A DNA stretch of 5,780 nt from contig JAFZAR010000191.1 of assembly GCA_017557085.1 (NCBI GenBank), positions 1 to 5,780 of the forward strand. Reading direction: 5' to 3'. Below, in pieces: positions 1 to 5,780 of this stretch; positions within the stretch are counted from its first letter, which is position 1; every line of letters begins with the position of its first letter. Made by a program: the position numbers and the translations under genes. The DNA is from Verrucomicrobiota bacterium (GTDB taxonomy: Bacteria; Verrucomicrobiota; Verrucomicrobiia; Limisphaerales; UBA1412). The notes under the pieces are model-generated. The model made no database searches. It saw only the letters and a program-made list of their open reading frames with translations, and was not told where the DNA came from.

Positions 1-1655
1 AAGGCAATGTGCTGGTCATCAATTACACGGGAACGCTTTATCAAAGCAGTGATACCGTGAACTGGACGGGAGTCGCGGGCGCGACCAGTCCGTACAAAGT
101 AACGATGGGCGAGAAGATGATTTTCTTCCGCACTCAAGGCGGTGTACCCATTTATCAGAATATGACTATTCCCCTGGGGGATGATGTCGAACTGGATTTA
201 ATCTGGATCGAGCCGGGTACTTTTATCATGGGTTCTCCTGAAAATGAAATAGGTCATATCGTTGGAATCTACCCCTATGGTGAAACCCAGCACAGTGAGA
301 CGATCCAGTACGGATTCTGGCTGGGGAAATATGAAGTGACCCATGAGCAGTATAAGGCGATCATGGGAGAAAATCCCTCAGAGTTCACCGGTGGCGACAA
401 AAAACCTGTTGAGAACGTGAACTGGTACAACGCGATGAGCTTCTGCGAGAAACTGACCGCACGCGAGAAAGAGGCCGGTCGTCTGCCGGCGGGGTATAAA
501 TATACATTGCCCACTGATGTGGAGTGGGAATATGCCTGCCGTGCGGGAACGACTACCGCTTTCAATAACGGAACAAACATCCCGACAGAAGAACAAAAAT
601 ATGGAGAACCTTGTCCAAACTTAGATCAAGTGGGCTGGTACTGGCTTAACGCCGATGGGACTGTTCATACCGTGGGACAGAAAAAGCCGAATGCCTGGGG
701 TTTGTATGATATGCACGGAAATGTGGTTGAATGGACTTCGAGCAAGGCGCTGGGAGTAGAAGGTGAGGCTTACATTATGCGCGGAGGTAGCTGGGATCAC
801 TTCGCAGTGGATTGCCGTTCTGCGAGCTTTATTGCTGATAAAGTCGATCCGAATGAGAAGAGAGGTAGTTATGGATTCCGTGTGGCACTCTCTCCAATCA
901 CGAATAATATGGATATCACCATTCCATTATCGAACACAGTGAGCCTGGACATGATCTGGATCAAGCCGGGTACATTTATGATGGGCAGCCCGGAAAACGA
1001 ACTGGGCAGGTCTGATGATGAAGTCCAGCATCAAGTGACCCTGACTAAGGGCTACTGGTTGGGCAAGTATGAAGTGACTCAGGCACAGTATGAAGCGGTG
1101 ACAGGATCAAATCCGGCTAATTTCAAAGGTTCCAATCGTCCGGTGGAGAATGTCAACTGGTTTGATGCGGTGAATTTCTGCGAGAAATTGACAGAAATCG
1201 AAAAGGCCGCAGGACGTCTGCCAGAGGGGTATGAATACACTTTGCCGACAGAGGCTCAATGGGAATACGCCTGCCGTGCCGGGACGGCGGCCGCTTTGAA
1301 TAGTGGAAAAAATTTGTCAGATGAGTCCGAATGTTCTGAAATGGATGAAGTGGGATGGTATGGGTACAATAGCGATAATGAGACCCATTCTGTAGGACAG
1401 AAGATGCCGAATGCTTGGGGACTCTATGATATGCACGGAAATGTGTGGGAATGGTGTCTGGACAAGTATGAAGATTATCCGACATCATCTGTAACCGATC
1501 CCGTGGGACCAGACACAGGTGTGCACCGTGTGAAACGCGGCGGCAGCTTGGACCTCATCGCGGGCAGCTGCCGATCGGCGTATCGGAACTCCTACTCCCC
1601 CGAAGGCCGCGACTTCATTTTCGGCTTCCGTGTTGCGCTGGCTCCGGTGAAATAG
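1..1655 (+). CDS. Tandem FGE-sulfatase (SUMF1/EgtB/PvdO-like) domain protein, 5'-truncated
   Basis: The frame is open to base 1 (codons for G-N precede the GTG at 9), so the gene very probably starts outside the window; GTG at 9 is only the first possible start inside it. Residues below count from that GTG. Residues 1-50 form a small module with the pattern LYQSSD..NW..V.GATSPY....K..FFR, of a kind I associate with surface or secreted proteins of PVC bacteria. Two FGE-sulfatase-like domains follow, about residues 59-294 and 311-548. Each has the family signatures IWI.PGTF.MGSPENE, W.GKYEVT..QY, PVENVNW, LPT...WEYACRAGT, NAWGLYDMHGNV.EW, RGGS and GFRVAL. In true formylglycine-generating enzyme two cysteines lie five residues apart near the C-terminus. 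Here each domain keeps only the second one (Cys269, Cys521), and Leu occupies the first position in domain 2, so oxidase activity is doubtful. Ligand binding or another nonheme-iron-type role is possible; substrate unknown. It ends in TAG before a hairpin terminator. Confidence 0.85.
   Translation, partial: GNVLVINYTGTLYQSSDTVNWTGVAGATSPYKVTMGEKMIFFRTQGGVPIYQNMTIPLGDDVELDLIWIEPGTFIMGSPENEIGHIVGIYPYGETQHSETIQYGFWLGKYEVTHEQYKAIMGENPSEFTGGDKKPVENVNWYNAMSFCEKLTAREKEAGRLPAGYKYTLPTDVEWEYACRAGTTTAFNNGTNIPTEEQKYGEPCPNLDQVGWYWLNADGTVHTVGQKKPNAWGLYDMHGNVVEWTSSKALGVEGEAYIMRGGSWDHFAVDCRSASFIADKVDPNEKRGSYGFRVALSPITNNMDITIPLSNTVSLDMIWIKPGTFMMGSPENELGRSDDEVQHQVTLTKGYWLGKYEVTQAQYEAVTGSNPANFKGSNRPVENVNWFDAVNFCEKLTEIEKAAGRLPEGYEYTLPTEAQWEYACRAGTAAALNSGKNLSDESECSEMDEVGWYGYNSDNETHSVGQKMPNAWGLYDMHGNVWEWCLDKYEDYPTSSVTDPVGPDTGVHRVKRGGSLDLIAGSCRSAYRNSYSPEGRDFIFGFRVALAPVK
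183..1652 (+). repeat. Intragenic tandem duplication: two FGE-like domain copies
   Basis: Copy 1 spans about 183-890 and copy 2 about 939-1652, in the same frame. The copies also match at the DNA level: the codons for YDMHGNV are identical over 21 bases at 705-725 and 1425-1445, 720 bases apart. The offset is 251 residues at the IWI.PGTF motif, 240 at DMHGN and 252 at the C-terminal Cys. Copy 1 therefore carries extra residues in its middle and lacks about a dozen between DMHGN and RGGS. Copy 2 is closer to the usual family pattern (EWCLDKYEDYP...VTDP.GP, CRSAYRNSYSPEGR); copy 1 is worn in the same two places. Confidence 0.8.
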
Positions 1656-1680
1656 TGAAAGCTGATAGATAAAAGCAAAA

Positions 1681-1719
1681 CCCCCGACGGTATTTCCCGC
1701 CGGGGATTTTTTGTTTTTT
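1681..1719. terminator. Bidirectional rho-independent terminator between convergent genes
   Basis: The arms 1682-1690 and 1697-1705 form a nine-position GC-rich stem around a six-base loop (1691-1696). On the plus strand it is followed by a T-rich tail (six T, G, six T), suited to ending the FGE-like gene. The plus-strand RNA has one A-C mismatch (1687/1700). In the minus-strand RNA that position becomes a G-U wobble, so the stem is unbroken there. On the minus strand it is followed by a U-rich stretch read from 1680 down to about 1670, suited to ending the TolC gene, whose stop is at 1729. Confidence 0.85.
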
Positions 1720-1728
1720 GTTATAAAT

Positions 1729-3159
1729 CTATTCGGTCTCGATCTCGCCGGTCGTCTGGACGGTGATGCCGATGGCGCGTTCCAGATTCGCCAGGCTGAC
1801 GGAATAATTCCTCAAAGCGTTTACCCAGGTCGTGCGCGCCTGAGTCAGAGCTGTTTCCGCATCCAAAACATCCAGCTGAGTGCCGCTGCCGGCTGATTCC
1901 AGCGCGTTGGCCAGACGGAGAGCTTCTTCCGCCAGTTCCACGTTCTTTTCCTGGGATTCCAGGGTTTCCTTGGCTTCGATGAAGGAGGAATAAGCACTGC
2001 GAACCTCGACTTCGATATCGCGTACTGTAGCGGCTAACTGCTCTTCGGTCTTGGAAAGGTTCGCCTTGGCCACATCCACGGTGCCTTTGGTCATCAGGCC
2101 ATCGAACAGGTTCCAGTTCAGTTCGCCGCCGATCACCCAGCCGTGATAGATATCGGTCAGGTCGGTCTTGTAGGAAGGACTCGTACTGCGGTATCCAGCA
2201 TAACCGGTGATCCCCGGCAGGTAGCCACCCTTGGCCATCCTTACACTTTGCTGGGCAATAATCTCGGTCTCACGCAAGGCACCCAGTTCGGGCCGTTTTT
2301 CGATGGCCTGAGCCATAGCCTCACTGAGATTGATCTCAAAGGGCTGCGCTTCCAGTTTGCCGACCAGATTCAGCGGGATATCTTCCCACACGGTTCGGGG
2401 GATGTCATAGCCCAGCAGGTTGCATAAGTCATTTTTGGCGATACGATAATCATTGCGGGCCTGAATCAGCGGCGGCTGAGCGTTAGCCAGCTGCACTTCC
2501 GCGCGCAGTACGTTGAATTTGGGGACCGTTTTGGCTTTGAAGCGGCGCTGGCTGTCCTCCAGTTCCTTGGTCAGCAGCTCGACCGACGCTTCATTGACCT
2601 TGATCTGTTCCAAGGCCAGCAGCACGTCATAATAACGGGTCTTCACCTCTGTCAGTACATTGGCGATCTTGGCGCGGTGCGAGTAAATAGCCTGTTCCTT
2701 CAAATGCTTGGCGATCTTCAAAGAAGCGGCTATCTGTCCGCCCTTGAAAAACTGCTGCTGCACGACAATGCTGGAAGTCCAGGAATCCGTCGGAACATCC
2801 AAAGTTGATCCCGGCACCCGCTCGATATACTGATCCTGCACACGGTTGACACCCATCTTGCCCACGACCTTGGGGATCACAATGGCCCGATTGGTGATCG
2901 CCTGTCCGGTGGCTGCCTCCACATCGAATTGAGATTCTTTGATATCACTGTTGTTGACCAGAGCGATATTAAGACACTCCTCCAGTGTCAGCGGTCTGGA
3001 AAGCCAATCCGGCAGATCCGCGGACGTTAAAGCCGGGGCATTTGTCGTGGTAGTCACAGACTGTGCGGGAGCGTTCGTCTGAGCCGTTACCTGCACAGGG
3101 GCATATACGAGCAGAACCGCCGCCACCGCCGCCCACAAGCTGCATTTGTTTTTCAACAT
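1729..3159 (-). CDS. TolC/OEP family outer-membrane efflux protein
   Basis: TolC-type proteins form trimeric channels that span the outer membrane and periplasm and work with an inner-membrane pump and an adaptor to export drugs, proteins or other solutes. From the chosen start the protein has 476 residues, normal for the family. Residues 1-26 are a Sec signal peptide (MLKNK, then a hydrophobic AAVAAVLLVYAP core, then VTA before the likely cut). A short T/A/P-rich linker follows, then two OEP repeats of about 57-250 and 275-470. The first begins PLTLEECLNIAL. The second contains WNLFDG (349-354) and GTQLDVLDAE (426-435), both hallmark strings, and long amphipathic heptad-like helices. The ATG at 3159 has GGA seven bases upstream and gives the best signal peptide. 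ATGs at 3171 and 3165 are close alternatives. The longest frame, from 3243, would place non-signal-like sequence first and overlap the likely promoter. No pump or adaptor gene is adjacent, so the substrate cannot be told. Confidence 0.9.
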   Translation of the reverse strand: MLKNKCSLWAAVAAVLLVYAPVQVTAQTNAPAQSVTTTTNAPALTSADLPDWLSRPLTLEECLNIALVNNSDIKESQFDVEAATGQAITNRAIVIPKVVGKMGVNRVQDQYIERVPGSTLDVPTDSWTSSIVVQQQFFKGGQIAASLKIAKHLKEQAIYSHRAKIANVLTEVKTRYYDVLLALEQIKVNEASVELLTKELEDSQRRFKAKTVPKFNVLRAEVQLANAQPPLIQARNDYRIAKNDLCNLLGYDIPRTVWEDIPLNLVGKLEAQPFEINLSEAMAQAIEKRPELGALRETEIIAQQSVRMAKGGYLPGITGYAGYRSTSPSYKTDLTDIYHGWVIGGELNWNLFDGLMTKGTVDVAKANLSKTEEQLAATVRDIEVEVRSAYSSFIEAKETLESQEKNVELAEEALRLANALESAGSGTQLDVLDAETALTQARTTWVNALRNYSVSLANLERAIGITVQTTGEIETE

Positions 3160-3175
3160 ATTCATTTCCATATCA

Positions 3176-3204
3176 TTGACTGTTTTTCCAGTATCTGCTA
3201 AACA
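3176..3204 (+). promoter_or_regulatory. Weak candidate promoter of the bfn-holA-glnE run
   Basis: TTGACT (3176-3181) is followed after a 17-base spacer by TAAACA (3199-3204). The -35 box is good and the -10 box poor. A better-looking -10 (GATAAT, 3217-3222) has no matching -35 at the right distance. If used, this promoter would give a leader of over 100 bases containing the hairpins at 3280-3309. It is offered because some promoter must lie in this divergent gap, not because the match is strong. Confidence 0.22.
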
Positions 3205-3214
3205 GCAACGGGCT

Positions 3215-3246
3215 AGGATAATATTTTTAATCAAAAACATCAATAA
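3215..3246 (-). promoter_or_regulatory. Candidate promoter of the TolC gene
   Basis: Read on the minus strand, TTGATG (3243-3238) is followed after 17 bases by TATCCT (3220-3215), with an overlapping TATTAT at 3223-3218 in an AT-rich tract. This would leave a leader of roughly 45-50 bases before the ATG at 3159, which fits that start better than 3243. The match to the sigma-70 consensus is only moderate and nothing here proves use. Confidence 0.35.
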
Positions 3247-3279
3247 AACATTCTTCCGGGATTTTTCGCTCTACGCAGT

Positions 3280-3309
3280 GCGGACTTGTCTAAGCCGTCC
3301 GCCACGGTT
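3280..3309 (+). other. Overlapping inverted repeats in the leader before the nuclease gene
   Basis: GCGGAC (3280-3285) and GTCCGC (3297-3302) form a perfect six-base inverted repeat; TT/AA inside could add two pairs with a GCC bulge. A second hairpin, AGCCGT (3293-3298) with ACGGTT (3304-3309), has one G-U pair and a five-base loop. It shares bases with the first, so the two cannot form together. No T-run follows either stem, so this is not an ordinary terminator. The second stem ends 13 bases before the ATG at 3323. Confidence 0.4.
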
Positions 3310-3322
3310 AAAATGAGCGCTG

Positions 3323-3769
3323 ATGACAGGTAAGGAACTGGTTCTCGTAAAGGTGAAAGATGTCCTTCCCGCCCACCGGGGAGTGGGGATTTTTCTGGAA
3401 GCCGGAAAGAAACTCTTTGTGATCCAAGTGGATGTGACCGCCGGATACACATTGGGGATGCAGCATATCGGCCAAATATCCGAACGTCCCACTACTCACG
3501 ACCTGATCAGCAACTTCTTTGCCGGTTTTGGCATCGAACTGGTACGTACCGTCATCACGGACATGAAGGATGATGTTTACTATGCCCGGATCACCCTGAG
3601 CCAGCAAAACGAGCTGGGCCGCAAGATCGTAGAAGTGGATGCTCGTCCCAGCGACAGTATCATCCTGTCCCAGAATCTGAAAAAGCCGGTCTATATCCTT
3701 CGCTCACTGCTGGAGCGTCTGGAAGACGTTCAAGAAATTTATAAAGAACTGAAAAAGAAGTACTCCTGA
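3323..3769 (+). CDS. Bifunctional nuclease family protein (DUF151/BFN)
   Basis: This 148-residue protein matches the DUF151 bifunctional nuclease family, small proteins for which DNase and RNase activity has been reported in some members and whose bacterial role is mostly unknown. The family core is clear: a strand-rich N-terminus, a THDL motif at about residues 58-61 (His59, Asp60), then an LVRTVITDMKDDVYYARI stretch and the signature DARPSDSI at 106-113. The C-terminal 25 residues (LLERLEDVQEIYKELKKKY) look like a charged helix. It resembles the helical tail seen after this domain in some relatives, but a full UVR motif is not evident. The start is well fixed: an in-frame TGA at 3314-3316 leaves ATG 3323 as the first usual start codon, with only a weak GAG as ribosome site. 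It is the first gene of a run with holA and glnE, and holA begins four bases after its stop. No signal peptide is seen, so it is probably cytoplasmic. Confidence 0.87.
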   Translation: MTGKELVLVKVKDVLPAHRGVGIFLEAGKKLFVIQVDVTAGYTLGMQHIGQISERPTTHDLISNFFAGFGIELVRTVITDMKDDVYYARITLSQQNELGRKIVEVDARPSDSIILSQNLKKPVYILRSLLERLEDVQEIYKELKKKYS

Positions 3770-3773
3770 AACC

Positions 3774-4880
3774 ATGCCGGAACCTCAAACACAGTCCCCC
3801 GTTACCGTCATTTTTGGAGATGACGAGTTCACCATCAAAGAACGCGGCCAGCAGATCTTCTCCCAATGGCAGGAGGAGTTCGGCGGCAGCGACGCGGAGA
3901 TCATAGATGCTGCCGCGGACACTGCCGGTGAGGCAAAAGAGGCTCTGGAACGGCTGGAAGAAGCACTGCTGACGCTTCCCTTCTTTGGCGGAATCAAGCT
4001 GATCTGGTTCAAAAACTGCAGTTTCCTGGGAGAAGACCGCACCGCCAGTTCCAAAGATGTCACCGACAAGCTGACCCGGCTGGCGGAAATGTTCAAGAAA
4101 TTCGATTTCAAGGGGATCCGCCTGCTCATCACATCCGGCAAGTTCAGCGCGACACGGACCTTCTACAAAGTCATGGCCAAGATCGCGGTGATGGAAAAAC
4201 ATGAAACCATCTCCTCCAAAGACCGCGACTGGGAAAGCAAGATGGAAGCCTGGCTGATCGAGACCGCCCGGCAAAACGGAAAGACTCTGGATTCCAAAGC
4301 CATCCAGACCATGCTGCTGTTCGTGGGAGCCAATCTGCGCCAGATGAACAGCGAACTGGAAAAACTGATCATTTACACGGGGGAGCGCACCCGGATCACC
4401 GAGGAAGATGTCCTGACACTGGTCACCCGCGGCAAACAATCCAAAAGCTTCGCGCTGACCGACGCGATCGGCGAACGGGATCTGGCCCGCGCGATCCGTC
4501 TGCTGGACAATGATCTGGCCGAACTGAAGACCGACCGCAGCATGAGCGAAGTCGGCATCCTCTACGGCATCATCAGCAAGGTGCGCACCATGCTCCTTCT
4601 GCATGAGATGATCGCTAACGGCTATGTCTCGGAAGGCTATCGTCAGGCCAAGATCAACATCCCCGACGGCATCCTGCCAAACGATAAAAAATTCAACCCG
4701 GCGCTGATGCACCCCTACATGGTCACCCGGAACATCGCACACGCTAAAAAGTACACCACCGCGGAACTGGTCCATGCGATGGAATCCCTGCTGGAATGCA
4801 ACCGCAAGCTGGTTTTCAGCGGCGGAGACCCCGCTCTGGCTCTGCAGCAGGCCGTAATAGAGATCATTCGCCGCTCCTGA
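3774..4880 (+). CDS. holA: DNA polymerase III subunit delta
   Basis: The delta subunit is the wrench of the clamp loader: it binds the beta sliding clamp and opens one interface so that the clamp can be placed on primed DNA. The protein has 368 residues, slightly longer than the usual 330-350. The N-terminus VTVIFGDDEFTIKERGQQI is the typical delta opening, a degenerate AAA+ fold with no Walker A motif, as expected for this subunit. LPFFGGIKLIWF (68-79) sits where the clamp-contacting hydrophobic element of delta lies. The central part (RLLITSGKFSATRTFYK; W.IETARQNGK.L...AIQTMLLFVGANLRQMNSELEKLIIY) matches the domain II/III region where the family has its conserved N-x-E-KL string. The rest is the helical collar domain ending EIIRRS. 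An in-frame TGA at 3750 makes ATG 3774 the only ATG start. The four-base gap after the nuclease stop and the lack of a clear ribosome site suggest translational coupling. The codons are GC-rich, and long antisense frames here are a by-product of that. Confidence 0.9.
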   Translation: MPEPQTQSPVTVIFGDDEFTIKERGQQIFSQWQEEFGGSDAEIIDAAADTAGEAKEALERLEEALLTLPFFGGIKLIWFKNCSFLGEDRTASSKDVTDKLTRLAEMFKKFDFKGIRLLITSGKFSATRTFYKVMAKIAVMEKHETISSKDRDWESKMEAWLIETARQNGKTLDSKAIQTMLLFVGANLRQMNSELEKLIIYTGERTRITEEDVLTLVTRGKQSKSFALTDAIGERDLARAIRLLDNDLAELKTDRSMSEVGILYGIISKVRTMLLLHEMIANGYVSEGYRQAKINIPDGILPNDKKFNPALMHPYMVTRNIAHAKKYTTAELVHAMESLLECNRKLVFSGGDPALALQQAVIEIIRRS

Positions 4881-4895
4881 ACTTCATAAGCCGCT

Positions 4896-5780
4896 ATGAA
4901 TCCATTCTTTGAAAAACTGCTTCTCTCCGAGGATGAGCCTCAGAAAATAAAACTGCTCTACAAGCGGCTGGAAGAATCCGACCCGGCCATTCCGCGGATC
5001 CTGGACAAACTGTCCGAGACACAAGCAGGCTACCTTTACAAGATCATTACCAGCTCTCATTTCCTCTTTGAAGAACTGACCCAGCACCCGGAATGGCTCA
5101 AGGAAGATATTTTCAACGAAGAGGATCTGCTTTCTCCCATGGCAGTCAGCGCTCTGCGCCACGAGCTGTCGGAACTGATGGTGGAAGAGATCGCCAACCG
5201 GGACTTCGAGGCGACCGGCCGGCTGCTGCGAGAATTCAAGCTGAAGCACATCTTCCGCATCGCAGTGCGCGATCTCAACAAACTGTGTTCCACCGAACAG
5301 ATCATCCTGGAACTCTCCAATCTGGCGGATCTGTGCCTGCAATCGGTGTTCCGCCTCAGCTGGCTGCAGCTGACAGAGAAGATCGGCGTTCCCTATTACA
5401 AAGACGGCGACGGTAATTGGGTGCGCAGCGATTTCAGCATCATCGGTCTGGGCAAGCTGGGCGGCCAGGAATTGAACTACAGCTCGGATGTAGATGTCAT
5501 TTTTGTCTATTCGGAGGAGGGCTTCGTCTTCAAAGAAACTCCTGAACCCGGCGATATTCCCGGCAGTCACGCCTTGAACAATCACCAGTTTTTCACCCGG
5601 CTGGCCGAAAGCATCATCTCGGAAGTCAGCAAATCCACTCGTGAAGGCTGGCTCTACCGCATAGATCTGCGCCTAAGACCCGAAGGCAGCGGCGGTCCGC
5701 TGGTGCGCTCCCTGGAAAGCTATGAGAATTACTACGCTCAATGGGGCCGCACCTGGGAACGCATGATGCTGATCAAGGCA
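4896..5780 (+). CDS. glnE: Glutamine synthetase adenylyltransferase/deadenylase, N-terminal part, cut by the window end
   Basis: GlnE attaches AMP to, and removes it from, a tyrosine of glutamine synthetase in response to nitrogen status signalled through PII. The whole protein is usually about 900-1000 residues with two nucleotidyltransferase halves; 295 residues are visible and the frame is open to base 5780. After a helical N-terminus the first (deadenylase-type) domain shows GLGKLGGQ (184-191), then ELNYSSDVDVIFVY with the metal-binding pair Asp198 and Asp200. The third acidic residue, Asp257, lies within DLRLRPEG (257-264), followed by GPLVRSLESYENYY and GRTWERMMLIKA (284-295). These strings are hallmarks of the GlnE repeat, and all catalytic acids expected in this half are present. 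A TAA at 4887-4889 lies in frame nine bases upstream, so ATG 4896 is the first usual start. The gap to holA is 15 bases with only a weak AAG as ribosome site, consistent with cotranscription. The second domain cannot be judged. Confidence 0.93.
   Translation, partial: MNPFFEKLLLSEDEPQKIKLLYKRLEESDPAIPRILDKLSETQAGYLYKIITSSHFLFEELTQHPEWLKEDIFNEEDLLSPMAVSALRHELSELMVEEIANRDFEATGRLLREFKLKHIFRIAVRDLNKLCSTEQIILELSNLADLCLQSVFRLSWLQLTEKIGVPYYKDGDGNWVRSDFSIIGLGKLGGQELNYSSDVDVIFVYSEEGFVFKETPEPGDIPGSHALNNHQFFTRLAESIISEVSKSTREGWLYRIDLRLRPEGSGGPLVRSLESYENYYAQWGRTWERMMLIKA

Noticed and set aside
183..1652. Reading the tandem FGE-like protein as an active sulfatase-activating enzyme.
   Set aside because: Both domains lack the first of the two active-site cysteines, and no sulfatase gene is in the window.
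3160..3243. N-terminal extension of the TolC gene to ATG 3243 (28 more residues).
   Set aside because: The extension is not signal-peptide-like, covers the likely promoter tract, and a proper signal peptide begins at the ATG at 3159.
3240..3607. Three overlapping minus-strand open frames of 70-99 codons over the nuclease gene and its leader.
   Set aside because: They are antisense to the DUF151 gene or fall in the promoter gap, lack domains, and overlap each other.
3660..4775. A 371-codon open frame on the minus strand across holA.
   Set aside because: It lies fully antisense to a well-supported holA, its product is rich in Q/D/F/G with no recognisable domain, and such frames are common opposite GC-rich genes.
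4884..5585. A 233-codon open frame on the minus strand across glnE.
   Set aside because: The plus strand encodes clear GlnE motifs throughout the same span; the antisense product has no recognisable domain.
1..5780. Possible defence system, mobile element, CRISPR array, tRNA or rRNA.
   Set aside because: No transposase, integrase, direct-repeat array, terminal inverted repeats or RNA gene signatures were seen; all long stretches are explained by the listed genes.

Overview
The window looks like chromosomal DNA from a Gram-negative bacterium. It encodes a TolC-type outer-membrane protein with a Sec signal peptide, so a two-membrane envelope is expected. A large tandem formylglycine-enzyme-like (FGE/SUMF1) protein with an N-terminal 'SSD-NW-GATSPY' module, a one-domain bifunctional nuclease (DUF151) and mostly weak Shine-Dalgarno signals together suggest the PVC group (Lentisphaerota/Kiritimatiellota/Verrucomicrobiota). 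This placement is inferred from family habits and is not proven by any marker gene here.

Layout. (1) Bases 1-1655, plus strand: the 3' part of a gene for a protein with two consecutive FGE-sulfatase-like domains. The reading frame is open to the left edge, so the gene is probably cut there. (2) Bases 1656-1728: a short convergent spacer holding a strong hairpin terminator that can serve both flanking genes. (3) Bases 1729-3159, minus strand: a TolC/OEP family outer-membrane efflux protein, standing alone in the visible region. (4) Bases 3160-3322: a divergent promoter region with an AT-rich core and a GC-rich hairpin. (5) Bases 3323 to the right edge, plus strand: a tight three-gene run of bifunctional nuclease (DUF151), holA (DNA polymerase III delta subunit) and glnE (glutamine synthetase adenylyltransferase, cut by the right edge). 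Gaps are 4 and 15 bases, so a single transcript is likely.

How the genes relate. The bfn-holA-glnE run mixes nucleic-acid metabolism, replisome clamp loading and nitrogen control. It looks like a shared housekeeping transcript rather than one pathway. The TolC protein would need an inner-membrane pump and a periplasmic adaptor encoded elsewhere. The FGE-like protein lacks the paired active-site cysteines of true formylglycine-generating enzyme in both domains, so a binding or structural role is more likely than sulfatase activation.

I found no mobile element, CRISPR array, tRNA or rRNA, and nothing that amounts to a new defence or biosynthetic system. The most notable points are the unequal decay of the two FGE-like domains, the two-way terminator and two competing hairpins in front of the nuclease gene.
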